Positions 1 through 7,648 of a stretch of 14,560 nt of DNA are shown piece after piece. The stretch covers positions 1-14,560 of the forward strand of contig JAAYUP010000236.1 in the NCBI GenBank assembly GCA_012517635.1. The letters run 5' to 3'. Made by a program: the position numbers and the translations under genes. Under the pieces are notes generated by a model. That model saw nothing but the letters and a program-made list of their open reading frames with translations, had not been told where the DNA came from and searched no databases. This DNA is from Candidatus Atribacter alterifermentans (GTDB lineage: Bacteria; Atribacterota; Atribacteria; Atribacterales; Atribacteraceae). The first letter of the stretch is position 1; every line of letters begins with the position of its first letter.

Positions 1-414
1 AAACGGTCAAATTACATTCAAGAAGAAATGGATAAAATCGAAAAAGGAAAAAAAGCAATTGAGGAGCTTCGTTTAAAGTATGAAGAAGAAAGTAAAAATA
101 TTCATATTAAATTCCAAGAAATGCAGGAACTTGCCAATCAAGAAGCGGTAAAAATTAAATCAAAGATAATAGACGAAGCTTATCAGGAAAGCGAAAAAAT
201 AAAAAAAACTGCTGAAGAAAAAGCCAGAATTGAAATTGACAAACTTTTTTCCGAACTAAAGTTCGAAATCATTGATATTTCAACTGAGATGGCAGCTAAA
301 TTACTTCGAGAACGAATAGATGTTTCTAAACAGGATCAATTGATTGATCAACTATTAGAGGAAGCAATTAATAAAATTGAATTGAAATCGGATGTACAAT
401 ATGGACAACAATAA
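1..414 (+). CDS. atpF: F1Fo ATP synthase subunit b, C-terminal part (5' end outside window)
   Basis: Peripheral-stalk subunit b, which links membrane subunit a to the F1 head through delta. The frame is open from base 1, so the first ATG seen (28) is internal; 137 residues are visible. They start with the R-x-x-x-I type segment that follows the membrane helix in this family. A long, highly charged, heptad-like helix follows (many E, K and A, no hydrophobic segment), ending in a conserved-looking tail (EMAAKLLRERID near residue 99 of the visible part). The single N-terminal membrane helix must lie left of the window. The identity rests on this coiled-coil pattern plus its place directly before delta and alpha. 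The 3' end overlaps the next gene by about 14-23 bases, which suggests translational coupling. Confidence 0.9.
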   Translation, partial: KRSNYIQEEMDKIEKGKKAIEELRLKYEEESKNIHIKFQEMQELANQEAVKIKSKIIDEAYQESEKIKKTAEEKARIEIDKLFSELKFEIIDISTEMAAKLLRERIDVSKQDQLIDQLLEEAINKIELKSDVQYGQQ

Positions 415-634
415 TCAAAAAATCGTTAAATTCATTACTCCCTTTCCCATGACTGAAATGCAAAAAAATATAGTAAAGAAGAAATTATCCCGAATTGGCA
501 AGGTTGAAGAAATGGTCTTCCAAGAAGAAGTTGATCCTTCTCTCATTGGAGGGATCATCATTATCTTCGGAGAAATGTTAATCGATTGCAGTTTACGGAC
601 TCAGCTCGATAAGATGAGAGAAGGTATTCTGTAA
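392..634 (+). CDS. atpH: ATP synthase delta subunit, short form with only the C-terminal domain
   Basis: Delta (OSCP-type) joins the b stalk to the top of F1. At 80 residues (77 if the ATG at 401 is used) this is less than half the usual roughly 175-185. What remains aligns along its whole length with the C-terminal domain: an I-T-P-F-P-M-T-E-x-Q segment, the helix before the L-S-R-x-G-K-V strand, then V-D-P-S-L-I-G-G-I and the L-I-D-C-S-L-R signature followed by a terminal helix. The N-terminal six-helix domain, which in known enzymes binds the alpha N-terminus, has no room here: upstream sequence is occupied by atpF and the stop codon abuts the atpA ATG. No strong ribosome-binding site is visible, consistent with coupling to atpF; the ATG at 401 has a weak GGAT at 390-393. 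Identity is firm; function without the N-terminal domain is unclear. Confidence 0.88.
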   Translation: MYNMDNNNQKIVKFITPFPMTEMQKNIVKKKLSRIGKVEEMVFQEEVDPSLIGGIIIIFGEMLIDCSLRTQLDKMREGIL

Positions 635-2158
635 ATGACCGTTTTAACCGATACTTTAAAAAAAGCCAAACAAATTGTCCAAGAATATATTCCAGAACCG
701 GAGATTAATGAAATTGGTGAAGTGACCGAAGTCCAAGATGGAGTTATTACTATTTCCGGACTAAAAGAAGCCATGATGGGTGAAATGCTCATTTTTCCTC
801 ATGGTTTAAAAGGACAGGTATTTAATTTAGAAAAAGAAAGAATGAGTTGCATTCTATTTGGAGATTATTCCCTCATTCACCAAGGAGATCGGGTATTTCG
901 CACCAATCGAGTTTTAGAGGTTCCAGTTGGTGATGAGTTATTAGGTCGCATTATTGATCCTTTAGGGAACCCTTTGGATGGAAATCCGGTGCTCAATTGT
1001 CGCCACAAAAGACCAATTATGCAGCAAGCCCCTGATGTCATCCAACGGCAACCAGTTCATAGACCTCTCTTCACTGGGATAAAAACGATTGATGCCATGA
1101 TTCCGCTCGGGAAAGGACAAAGGGAATTAATTATTGGTGATCGAAGAACCGGTAAAACCACTATTGCCATCGATACGATTATTAACCAAAAAGGGAAAAA
1201 TGTATTATGTGTATATGTCGCGATTGGGAAAAGATTATCGGCAATCACTGAAATGGTTGATATATTAAAAAAGTTTAACGCTCTTACTTATACCATCATT
1301 GTTTCAACTTCAGCTGAAGATTCTCCGGCTTTACTGTATCTGGCTCCCTACAGCGGATGTACAATAGCAGAATTTTTCATGAGGAATGGTCAAGATGTAT
1401 TAATTGTTTATGATGACCTTTCCAAGCATGCAGTAGCGTATCGATCACTCTCACTACTTATGAGGCGTTCTCCAGGACGGGAATCTTATCCGGGCGATAT
1501 ATTTTATTTGCACTCACGTTTATTGGAAAGAAGCGCACAGCTATCCAATGATCTGGGTGGTGGGTCAATGTCTGCACTCCCAATCGTAGAAACCCAAGAA
1601 GGTGATATATCTGCCTACATTCCAACGAATATAATTTCGATTACCGATGGTCAAATTTATTTGGAAAGTAATCTATTTGCTAAGGGTTTTTTACCACCTA
1701 TTAACATTGGTCTTTCAGTATCTCGGGTTGGTGGAGAAGCCCAAACCCCATTTATGAAAAAGATTGCGCGCCGTCTCCGACTTGATTTAGCTCAATATTT
1801 CGAGTTAGAAGACTTTGCTAGATTTAGTTCGGAATTGGATATCTTAACAACTCGCCAATTGGAGCACGGAAAAAGAGTTTTGGAATTAACAACACAAATT
1901 CAATATCAACCTTTGGATGTCTCGCTGGAAATATTAGCTGTATATGCTGCAACTCAAGGTCTCATCGATCTCATCCCTCTTCCACTCTTGAAAAAATGGG
2001 AAGCAAGCCTTTATCAAACAGCCATTCATGAGAAGGCTGATTTATTAAATGAGCTTCGAAAAGAAAAAGAATTTAATTCAAAATTTGAACAAGAAATGAA
2101 AGATTTTATTCAAACTTTTACCGAACATTTTCTTCATAAAGAAAATGTTCAAGCTTAG
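635..2158 (+). CDS. atpA: ATP synthase F1 subunit alpha
   Basis: Non-catalytic nucleotide-binding subunit of the F1 hexamer; 507 residues, normal length. Order of parts: N-terminal helix (about 3-18) that normally contacts delta, beta-barrel domain (about 25-95), nucleotide-binding domain with P-loop G-D-R-R-T-G-K-T at 168-175, Walker B strand D-V-L-I-V-Y-D-D at 254-261, the S-P-G-R-E-S-Y-P-G-D-I-F-Y-L-H-S-R-L-L-E-R stretch (279-299), and S-V-S-R-V-G-G at 361-367 with the arginine finger R364; then the C-terminal helical domain. Most alpha subunits have Gln where this one has Arg171 in the P-loop. The ATG directly follows the atpH stop; GAGAAGG about 11 bases upstream can serve as ribosome-binding site. 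Very secure call. Confidence 0.98.
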   Translation: MTVLTDTLKKAKQIVQEYIPEPEINEIGEVTEVQDGVITISGLKEAMMGEMLIFPHGLKGQVFNLEKERMSCILFGDYSLIHQGDRVFRTNRVLEVPVGDELLGRIIDPLGNPLDGNPVLNCRHKRPIMQQAPDVIQRQPVHRPLFTGIKTIDAMIPLGKGQRELIIGDRRTGKTTIAIDTIINQKGKNVLCVYVAIGKRLSAITEMVDILKKFNALTYTIIVSTSAEDSPALLYLAPYSGCTIAEFFMRNGQDVLIVYDDLSKHAVAYRSLSLLMRRSPGRESYPGDIFYLHSRLLERSAQLSNDLGGGSMSALPIVETQEGDISAYIPTNIISITDGQIYLESNLFAKGFLPPINIGLSVSRVGGEAQTPFMKKIARRLRLDLAQYFELEDFARFSSELDILTTRQLEHGKRVLELTTQIQYQPLDVSLEILAVYAATQGLIDLIPLPLLKKWEASLYQTAIHEKADLLNELRKEKEFNSKFEQEMKDFIQTFTEHFLHKENVQA

Positions 2159-2254
2159 TTTGATTATTTTTTGGAATAATTTTCTATTCCTGATTCTTTA
2201 TGACTCAAAACTTTTATTCTAAAATAAATTTTATATTTGTAAAGGAAAGAACTA

Positions 2255-3133
2255 TTGGCAAAATTACAAATCATTAAAAAGCAAATTGATTTAATTAAAC
2301 AAATCCAACATGTAACTCGTGCCATGAAAACTATTTCAGCAGTTCGTTGGAGAACGGGAAAGAAGACTCTGGAAAATGCCAGAGTTTTTTCCAATCATCT
2401 TCTTCGATTCAATGAAATAGCCCATTTATATTATAAAGAAGAGATGATCACCCCACACCCACCTCGTGGATTTGCCCTTATCGGTATCTTTTCTGATAAA
2501 GGGCTGGTTGGAGGTTTCAATACCGTTTTAGCTCATAAAATGAAAACTTTTATAGATGACCAAGAACATGAAGGGAATAAACCTCATTTGATCGTTTTAG
2601 GAACTCAGGGTATGAGTCAATTCAAAAAGAGTCGTTATGAGGTTCTTTTAACCCATCCTCTTCCGGTACACCAAACTCCTCATTATCAAGATGTTAGAGA
2701 AATTTTATATTCGATTCGGTCTTTTCACGAACAACAATTTTTTTCTCATCTTTATATCGCTCATAATCAATACCTTTCGGTCAATGAATATCGACCAATT
2801 ATTCAAAGAGTAGTTCCAATACCACTTCAGGGAATTAATCTCCCTATTGAAATCCAATTGGATTTCAAACTAAAAACCGACATTCTCAGTACCATTCCAA
2901 CTCTCATTGAACATTTAACCTTTGAATATATCGCAAGTCAACTTTATGTCTTTTTAATCGAATCGTTTTTAAGTGAACAAGCAACTCGTTTAAAAATAAT
3001 GGATGCCGCGACCAGTCATTCTGAAGATATGATTCATTCTTTGCGGATAGCCTATCAAAAAAGACGTCAAGAAAAAATTACCGAGGAACTTAATGAAGTA
3101 ACCAGTGCTTCCCAGGTTTTAGGGACAGTTTAA
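2255..3133 (+). CDS. atpG: ATP synthase F1 subunit gamma (central stalk)
   Basis: Rotor shaft of F1, turning inside the alpha3-beta3 ring. 292 residues, usual length. The two conserved ends are clear: the N-terminal helix (K-L-Q-I-I-K-K-Q-I-x-L-I-K-Q-I-Q-H-V-T-R-A-M-K-T-I-S-A near residues 3-29) and the C-terminal helix with S-E-Q-A-T-R-L-K-I-M-D-A-A-T around residues 240-255. The middle diverges, as is usual for gamma. The start is a TTG at 2255, chosen because it gives the expected family N-terminus and has AAAGGAAAG at 2241-2249, about 5 bases upstream. The 96-base AT-rich gap after atpA is the longest within this operon; I see no gene or convincing hairpin in it. Confidence 0.96.
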   Translation: MAKLQIIKKQIDLIKQIQHVTRAMKTISAVRWRTGKKTLENARVFSNHLLRFNEIAHLYYKEEMITPHPPRGFALIGIFSDKGLVGGFNTVLAHKMKTFIDDQEHEGNKPHLIVLGTQGMSQFKKSRYEVLLTHPLPVHQTPHYQDVREILYSIRSFHEQQFFSHLYIAHNQYLSVNEYRPIIQRVVPIPLQGINLPIEIQLDFKLKTDILSTIPTLIEHLTFEYIASQLYVFLIESFLSEQATRLKIMDAATSHSEDMIHSLRIAYQKRRQEKITEELNEVTSASQVLGTV

Positions 3134-3157
3134 AAAAATTGTGAAAGTGAGAAAGAG

Positions 3158-4567
3158 ATGAATACAGGAATTGTTGAACAGGTCATCGGTCAAGTTATTG
3201 ATGTAAGGTTTCATCCCAGAGAAGTTCCCTCGATTCATAATGCCCTGATCATCGAGAAAAGAAATCAAAAAAGCTATTCAAAGCCTTTGATTCTTGAGGT
3301 TCAAAGCCATTTTGAAGAGGGCTTAGTGAGGTGTATTTCTATCCAGGATACCAGTGGCCTCCAAAGAGGGGCCACAGTTATGGATACCGGAAACCCCATC
3401 CAAGTCCCTGTCGGTAAAGAAACCTTAGGAAGGATGTTCAATGTTTTGGGAGAACCATCAGATGGAAAGCCACCAATTAAAGCCAAGCAGAAAATGGCGA
3501 TTCACCGTTCTGCTCCTCCGCTCACTGAAAGATCAGGATCAACTCAAATCTTTGAAACGGGAATAAAAATTATTGACCTACTCTGTCCTTACATCACCGG
3601 TGGAAAAACTGGTTTATTCGGAGGAGCCGGAGTTGGGAAAACGGTCTTAATAATGGAGCTTATTCATCGGACGGCTACGGCACATCGTGGAGTATCGGTA
3701 TTTGCTGGCGTAGGAGAAAGAGTTCGGGAAGGGAATGAGCTCTATCTTCAGATGCAAAAAAGCGGTGTGCTCAGTCATACCGTTTTGGTTTTTGGCCAAA
3801 TGAATGAACCACCCGGAGCCCGTTTTCGGGTTGCACTCACTGCTCTCACTATGGCCGAGTATTTTCGGGATGTTCTTTCTCAAGATGTCTTGTTATTTAT
3901 TGATAACATTTTTCGTTATGTACAAGCGGGATCGGAAGTATCAGCACTTTTGGGGCGCCTTCCTTCAGCTGTCGGTTATCAACCAACACTGGCAGAAGAA
4001 GTGGGAATGGTTGAGGAACGAATTGCCTCAACCATTAATGGGTCTATTACCTCAGTTCAAGCTGTATATGTTCCTGCTGATGACTTGACTGACCCAGCAC
4101 CAGCTACGACCTTTTCACATCTTGATGCTATAACCGTTCTTTCAAGAAAAATATTTGAACAGGGATTTTATCCCGCTGTTGATCCAGTACAATCTACTTC
4201 GAGAGCCCTTGATCCCTTAATTATCGGAGACACCCATTGGAGATTGGCTCAGAAAGCACGCAAAATTATCGCACATTATCTTGAGTTACAAGATATTATA
4301 GCTATTTTAGGAATCGATGAACTGACTGACGAAGATAAAAAAATTGTCAATCGAGCTCGGAAACTCCAGCGTTTTTTCACTCAACCTTTTTTCGCAGCTG
4401 AAAACTATACTGGTATTCCAGGGGAGTTTGTTCCCTTGGAAAAAACCTTAGCTGGCGTTCAAAAAATTATTGACGGTCATTGTGATGATTGGCCTGAGCA
4501 AGCTTTTTATATGACGGGTACCATCGAACAAGTCGAAGCTCGAATGAAGGAGCTGATAAACGAATGA
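3158..4567 (+). CDS. atpD: ATP synthase F1 subunit beta (catalytic)
   Basis: Catalytic subunit that makes or hydrolyses ATP; 469 residues, normal length. It has the P-loop G-G-A-G-V-G-K-T at 155-162, the catalytic glutamate E187 in G-E-R, Walker B L-L-F-I-D-N-I-F-R at 245-253, the A-G-S-E-V-S-A-L-L-G-R-x-P-S-A-V-G-Y-Q-P-T-L core (257-278), V-P-A-D-D-L-T-D-P-A-P-A-T-T at 305-318, and the torque-transmitting loop D-E-L-T-D-E-D at 387-393 (the DELSEED position). Small departures from the commonest sequence are G-E-R-V-R-E (usually T) and F-R-Y-V-Q (usually F-T-Q). ATG start with a purine-rich GAGAAAGAG just upstream; 24 bases after atpG. Its end overlaps atpC in an ATGA arrangement. Confidence 0.98.
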   Translation: MNTGIVEQVIGQVIDVRFHPREVPSIHNALIIEKRNQKSYSKPLILEVQSHFEEGLVRCISIQDTSGLQRGATVMDTGNPIQVPVGKETLGRMFNVLGEPSDGKPPIKAKQKMAIHRSAPPLTERSGSTQIFETGIKIIDLLCPYITGGKTGLFGGAGVGKTVLIMELIHRTATAHRGVSVFAGVGERVREGNELYLQMQKSGVLSHTVLVFGQMNEPPGARFRVALTALTMAEYFRDVLSQDVLLFIDNIFRYVQAGSEVSALLGRLPSAVGYQPTLAEEVGMVEERIASTINGSITSVQAVYVPADDLTDPAPATTFSHLDAITVLSRKIFEQGFYPAVDPVQSTSRALDPLIIGDTHWRLAQKARKIIAHYLELQDIIAILGIDELTDEDKKIVNRARKLQRFFTQPFFAAENYTGIPGEFVPLEKTLAGVQKIIDGHCDDWPEQAFYMTGTIEQVEARMKELINE

Positions 4568-4989
4568 AAAAGATGGAACTCCACATTGTAACACCTGAAC
4601 AAACTCTTATTTTTCCCGATGTTCTTTCGATTACCTTAGAATGTCCTGATGGATTAAGAGGAGTACTTCCTGGACATGCTCCTTTTTTGGTAGAGCTTCT
4701 AACTGGTGTGTTGAAATATACCACCATTGATGATCAAAAAAAATACATTGCAATTAGCGGGGGTGCTGCAGAAATTACTCCATATCAAGTCACCATTATT
4801 ACTGATAGTGCTGAAAGTGCTGATACGATTGATGTCGCTCGAGCCCAAGAAGCTGCCACCCGTGCCAAGCAGCGCATAAAAGAGAAAATTCCAGGAACAG
4901 ATTTTGTTCGTGCCGAAGCTGCCCTTAAACGTTCATTAGCTCGATTACGAGCAGCAGAATTAGCAGGAAAAACTGGTCAATACTCTTAA
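4564..4989 (+). CDS. atpC: ATP synthase F1 subunit epsilon
   Basis: Small rotor subunit that couples gamma to the c-ring and can inhibit ATP hydrolysis. 141 residues, full length: N-terminal beta-sandwich (about 5-85) with G-V-L-P-G-H-A-P at 33-40 and I-S-G-G at 64-67, then the two C-terminal helices (about 90-135). Residues 89-94 read I-D-V-A-R-A, matching the I(L)DxxRA ATP-binding motif described for epsilon of Bacillus-type enzymes, and the last helix is rich in Arg (R116, R123, R127, R129). The ATG overlaps the atpD stop by 4 bases, with AAGGAG at 4547-4552 as ribosome-binding site. Last gene of the operon; no clear terminator hairpin follows before wecB arrives from the other side. Confidence 0.96.
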   Translation: MKKMELHIVTPEQTLIFPDVLSITLECPDGLRGVLPGHAPFLVELLTGVLKYTTIDDQKKYIAISGGAAEITPYQVTIITDSAESADTIDVARAQEAATRAKQRIKEKIPGTDFVRAEAALKRSLARLRAAELAGKTGQYS

Positions 4990-4999
4990 TCAATCGTAA

Positions 5000-6160
5000 T
5001 CAACAATAAAATTCATCCGGCTTTTTTTGCATCTTCCCAAAAGTAAAAAGGAGAGATTGAACTATTCTTTGAGAGGCAAATCCGTCTCCAAAAATACTTT
5101 GAGCTTTTCTCGTTCTTTCTTGTGTTAATATTTCAGTAGCAAGGTTAATGATAGTAGCTTGATCGGTTCCGGCTAAATACCCCATGCCAGTTTCGAGAAT
5201 TTCAGGCCTTTCAGTTGTTGACCTGGTAATAATAACTGGTACTCCCAAAGATGGAGCTTCTTCTTGTACGCCTCCTGAATCACTAATCGCCACTAGACTC
5301 TGGCTTAGTACTTTTATAAAATCAAAATAATCCAGCGGATTGTGAAGTAAGACGTTGACCTGGTGGGAAAGAATTGCATATACTTGTTTCTTTACCACCG
5401 GGTTAGGATGAACAGAAAAAATAAAAATAATATCAGGAAAACGCTTTGCTAAATGGATCACTGCTTTTGCTACGTTTGCTATGCCACCCTCCCAATTTTC
5501 TCTTCGATGAGCCGTAACGAGAACTATTCTTGGAATCGGATTCGAAGATAATAATTGACTTATATCTGGAGAACTAATCTTCTTATCTTGAGCTTGAATC
5601 CAGTGAAGGGCGTCAACGACAGTATTTCCAGTTATTATTATTTTATCAGGTGAAATTCCTTCACTTAAAAGATTATTTTTAGCTTTTTGGGTCGGAGCAA
5701 AATGATACGTACTTAATCGACCAACCAGAATTCGATTCATTTCTTCAGGAAAAGGACTGTAGATATCGCCGGTACGGAGACCAGCTTCAATATGACCAAT
5801 AGTGATTTTTTGATAAAAGGCTGATAAAGCACCGCAAAACGCCGATGTTGTATCACCCTGAACGAAGACCCAATCGGGTTTTTCCCTCTGAAGAATAATT
5901 TCTAATTCCTGAAGAATAGATGCAGTCAAGGAGCTGAGGGATTGTTTAGGCTTCATAATATTGAGTTCATAATCAGGAGTGATATTAAATAAATCCAAAA
6001 ACATGTGAGACATTTCTTTGTGTTGTCCGGTATTAATAAAAACCGGTTGCAAATCTGGTTGATGAGCTATTGCTAAATAAACCGGTGCCGTTTTAATTAT
6101 TTCTGGACGAGTTCCAACAATAAAGGCTATTTTAAACCTTTTCGGTACTTTGAGTCCCAC
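5000..6160 (-). CDS. wecB: UDP-N-acetylglucosamine 2-epimerase (non-hydrolysing)
   Basis: Interconverts UDP-GlcNAc and UDP-ManNAc, the donor for ManNAc-containing surface glycans; cytosolic. 386 residues, normal for WecB/MnaA. Family motifs in order: G-T-R-P-E-I-I-K at 16-23, N-T-G-Q-H at 43-47, Q-G-D-T-T with D103, H-I-E-A-G-L-R-T with E125, F-P-E-E (137-140), H-R-R-E-N with H218, and the late S-D-S-G-G-V-Q-E-E-A-P segment that binds UDP. D103, E125, the PEE glutamates and H218 correspond to the catalytic residues known in the E. coli enzyme. The start is GTG, with GGAG about 7 bases before it; it overlaps the wecA-like gene by 29 bases, so the two are probably translated together. Confidence 0.95.
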   Translation of the reverse strand: MGLKVPKRFKIAFIVGTRPEIIKTAPVYLAIAHQPDLQPVFINTGQHKEMSHMFLDLFNITPDYELNIMKPKQSLSSLTASILQELEIILQREKPDWVFVQGDTTSAFCGALSAFYQKITIGHIEAGLRTGDIYSPFPEEMNRILVGRLSTYHFAPTQKAKNNLLSEGISPDKIIITGNTVVDALHWIQAQDKKISSPDISQLLSSNPIPRIVLVTAHRRENWEGGIANVAKAVIHLAKRFPDIIFIFSVHPNPVVKKQVYAILSHQVNVLLHNPLDYFDFIKVLSQSLVAISDSGGVQEEAPSLGVPVIITRSTTERPEILETGMGYLAGTDQATIINLATEILTQERTRKAQSIFGDGFASQRIVQSLLFTFGKMQKKPDEFYC

Positions 6161-7190
6161 ACGAAAGCTCCGTCACACCTAAATGTTTTCCCCATTTCCA
6201 AGAAACATAGAAAAGTAATAAGGTGATTAGGAGGGAATAGGTGCTATTCGTCAAGAAGCGGTCAATTAAAATGGCAAGAATACTAAGACTAGCACTAATC
6301 AAATAAACAACTAATATAACTTCCCGTTGAGTTAAACCTTTTTCTAATAATCGATGGTGTAGATGACCACGATCCGGCTTAGTTATGGGTAGTTTATTCT
6401 TTTTCCGACGAACAATGGCAAAAAAGGTATCGAGTATTGGAATTCCCAAAATAAGAATGGGAACAGCCAGAGTAAAAGTAGTGGCACTTTTAAGGGCTCC
6501 TTCGACCGATACGGTTGCTAAAACCCCCCCAAAAAAGAGTGCTCCTCCATCACCAATAAATATTTTGGCGGGAGGGAAATTATAAGGTAGAAATCCCATT
6601 GAAGAACCCATTAATAAGAAAGAAATTAAAGCCGATTCCCATCTCCCGTGTTGAAGGGCAATAATTCCTAAAGTACAGGCCGCAATTGTGGCAATTCCAC
6701 TCGATAAACCATCCATTCCATCGATAAGATTCAATGAATTGGTAATGCCTAAAATCCAGAAAAAGGTAAAAGGAATCCCCCAAATCCCAATGTACCAGAG
6801 GACATTCCATGGTAGAGTGATGAACTCAATAACCACTCCATCAAAAATGAGAATAAGAGCTCCAACTCCGAGACCTAATAGCTTGCTCCAAGGTGGTAAA
6901 TTAAAAATATCATCAAAAAATCCAGTTAAAAAAATTGATGCCAAACCCAATATATACCAAAAAGACACTGGATAAGGCAGAAAAAGGCGGAAAAAGAGAA
7001 GCGAAATGAAAAAGGAACCTGCAACCGCTACCCCCCCTAAACGGGATTTTGGTGTACTATGAATTTTACGACTTCCATCAGGATGATCAAGAAGGTTCTT
7101 TTTTTGACAAAACTTCATTATTAATGGAGTAAACAATAGGGATAAGAAAAAAGCCCCTAAGCTTGCCGTGATTAAATGAAGAAATGTCAC
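6132..7190 (-). CDS. wecA: Undecaprenyl-phosphate sugar-1-phosphate transferase, WecA/TagO type
   Basis: Polytopic membrane enzyme (glycosyltransferase family 4, MraY superfamily) that would transfer GlcNAc-1-phosphate, or a related sugar phosphate, from UDP-sugar to undecaprenyl phosphate, starting a cell-wall or surface polysaccharide. 352 residues with about ten hydrophobic segments. Motifs: R-K-I-H-S-T-P at 41-47, F-F-D-D-I-F-N-L-P with D93/D94, N-S-L-N-L-I-D-G-M-D-G-L at 151-162 (D157, D160), I-G-D-G-G-A at 212-217 (family usually GDSGS or similar), and the cytoplasmic D-R-G-H-L-H-H loop at 273-279. GTG start, overlapping the comEB stop as GTGA. The HLHH loop and the neighbouring wecB favour WecA/TagO over MraY; the exact sugar is not provable from sequence. 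A T6G7 run lies inside the gene (6524-6536). Confidence 0.9.
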   Translation of the reverse strand: MTFLHLITASLGAFFLSLLFTPLIMKFCQKKNLLDHPDGSRKIHSTPKSRLGGVAVAGSFFISLLFFRLFLPYPVSFWYILGLASIFLTGFFDDIFNLPPWSKLLGLGVGALILIFDGVVIEFITLPWNVLWYIGIWGIPFTFFWILGITNSLNLIDGMDGLSSGIATIAACTLGIIALQHGRWESALISFLLMGSSMGFLPYNFPPAKIFIGDGGALFFGGVLATVSVEGALKSATTFTLAVPILILGIPILDTFFAIVRRKKNKLPITKPDRGHLHHRLLEKGLTQREVILVVYLISASLSILAILIDRFLTNSTYSLLITLLLFYVSWKWGKHLGVTELSCGTQSTEKV

Positions 7191-7648
7191 GACACATTCC
7201 CACCTTTAAAAATGCAAACTTCCAATCCTGCTTCGCTCACCAACTCATCTCCCAAAGGATCAGGATAAGGATTTTGATAGACAATCCTTGAAATCCCGGC
7301 ATTAATAATCATTTTAGCACAAAGTGAACAAGGTTTGTGAGTACAGTACAAAATCGATCCCTTCGTGCTCACCCCATGAAGGGCTGCTTGTATTATAACA
7401 TTTTGTTCAGCATGCAATCCCCGGCAAAGTTCTTGCTGACTTCCGGAAGGAATTTGTCTTTTCCCTCGAAGACAGGTTTCCAGAGTGCAATGAGCTAATC
7501 CACTGGGAGCACCATTATAACCAGTAGCCAGAATCCTTCGATCAAATACTAAAACTGCCCCAACTTTTCTTCTTAAACAGGTCGACCGAGTGCTAACCAA
7601 CTCGGCAATTGCCATAAAATATTCATCCCAATCTGGTCGTGCGCTCAT
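7187..7648 (-). CDS. comEB: Deoxycytidylate (dCMP) deaminase family protein
   Basis: Zinc-dependent deaminase turning dCMP into dUMP, the substrate for thymidylate synthase. 153 residues, the size of ComEB-type enzymes. Signatures: N-terminal R-P-D-W-D-E-Y-F-M at 4-12, N-G-A-P-S-G at 45-50, a Cys/His-containing insert (C54, C59, C75), then the catalytic H-A-E at 79-81 (H79 zinc ligand, E81 proton shuttle) and P-C-S-L-C with zinc ligands C107 and C110. The ATG overlaps the rpiB stop (ATGA), so it belongs to the rpiB-comEB-wecA-wecB unit. ComEB got its name from the Bacillus competence operon, but no competence genes are seen here; the nucleotide role is the likely one. Confidence 0.93.
   Translation of the reverse strand: MSARPDWDEYFMAIAELVSTRSTCLRRKVGAVLVFDRRILATGYNGAPSGLAHCTLETCLRGKRQIPSGSQQELCRGLHAEQNVIIQAALHGVSTKGSILYCTHKPCSLCAKMIINAGISRIVYQNPYPDPLGDELVSEAGLEVCIFKGGNVS

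Noticed and set aside
392..634. Short atpH as a frameshifted or pseudogene delta
   Set aside because: There is no leftover N-terminal coding sequence in any frame between atpF and atpH, and the remaining domain is intact with its signature residues.
3804..4088. 94-codon plus-strand frame inside atpD
   Set aside because: Out-of-frame shadow of the strongly conserved catalytic core of beta.
6531..6536. T6G7 run as a programmed ribosomal frameshift site
   Set aside because: The slippery bases are not in the reading phase a -1 heptamer needs, and the normal frame encodes a full-length enzyme.
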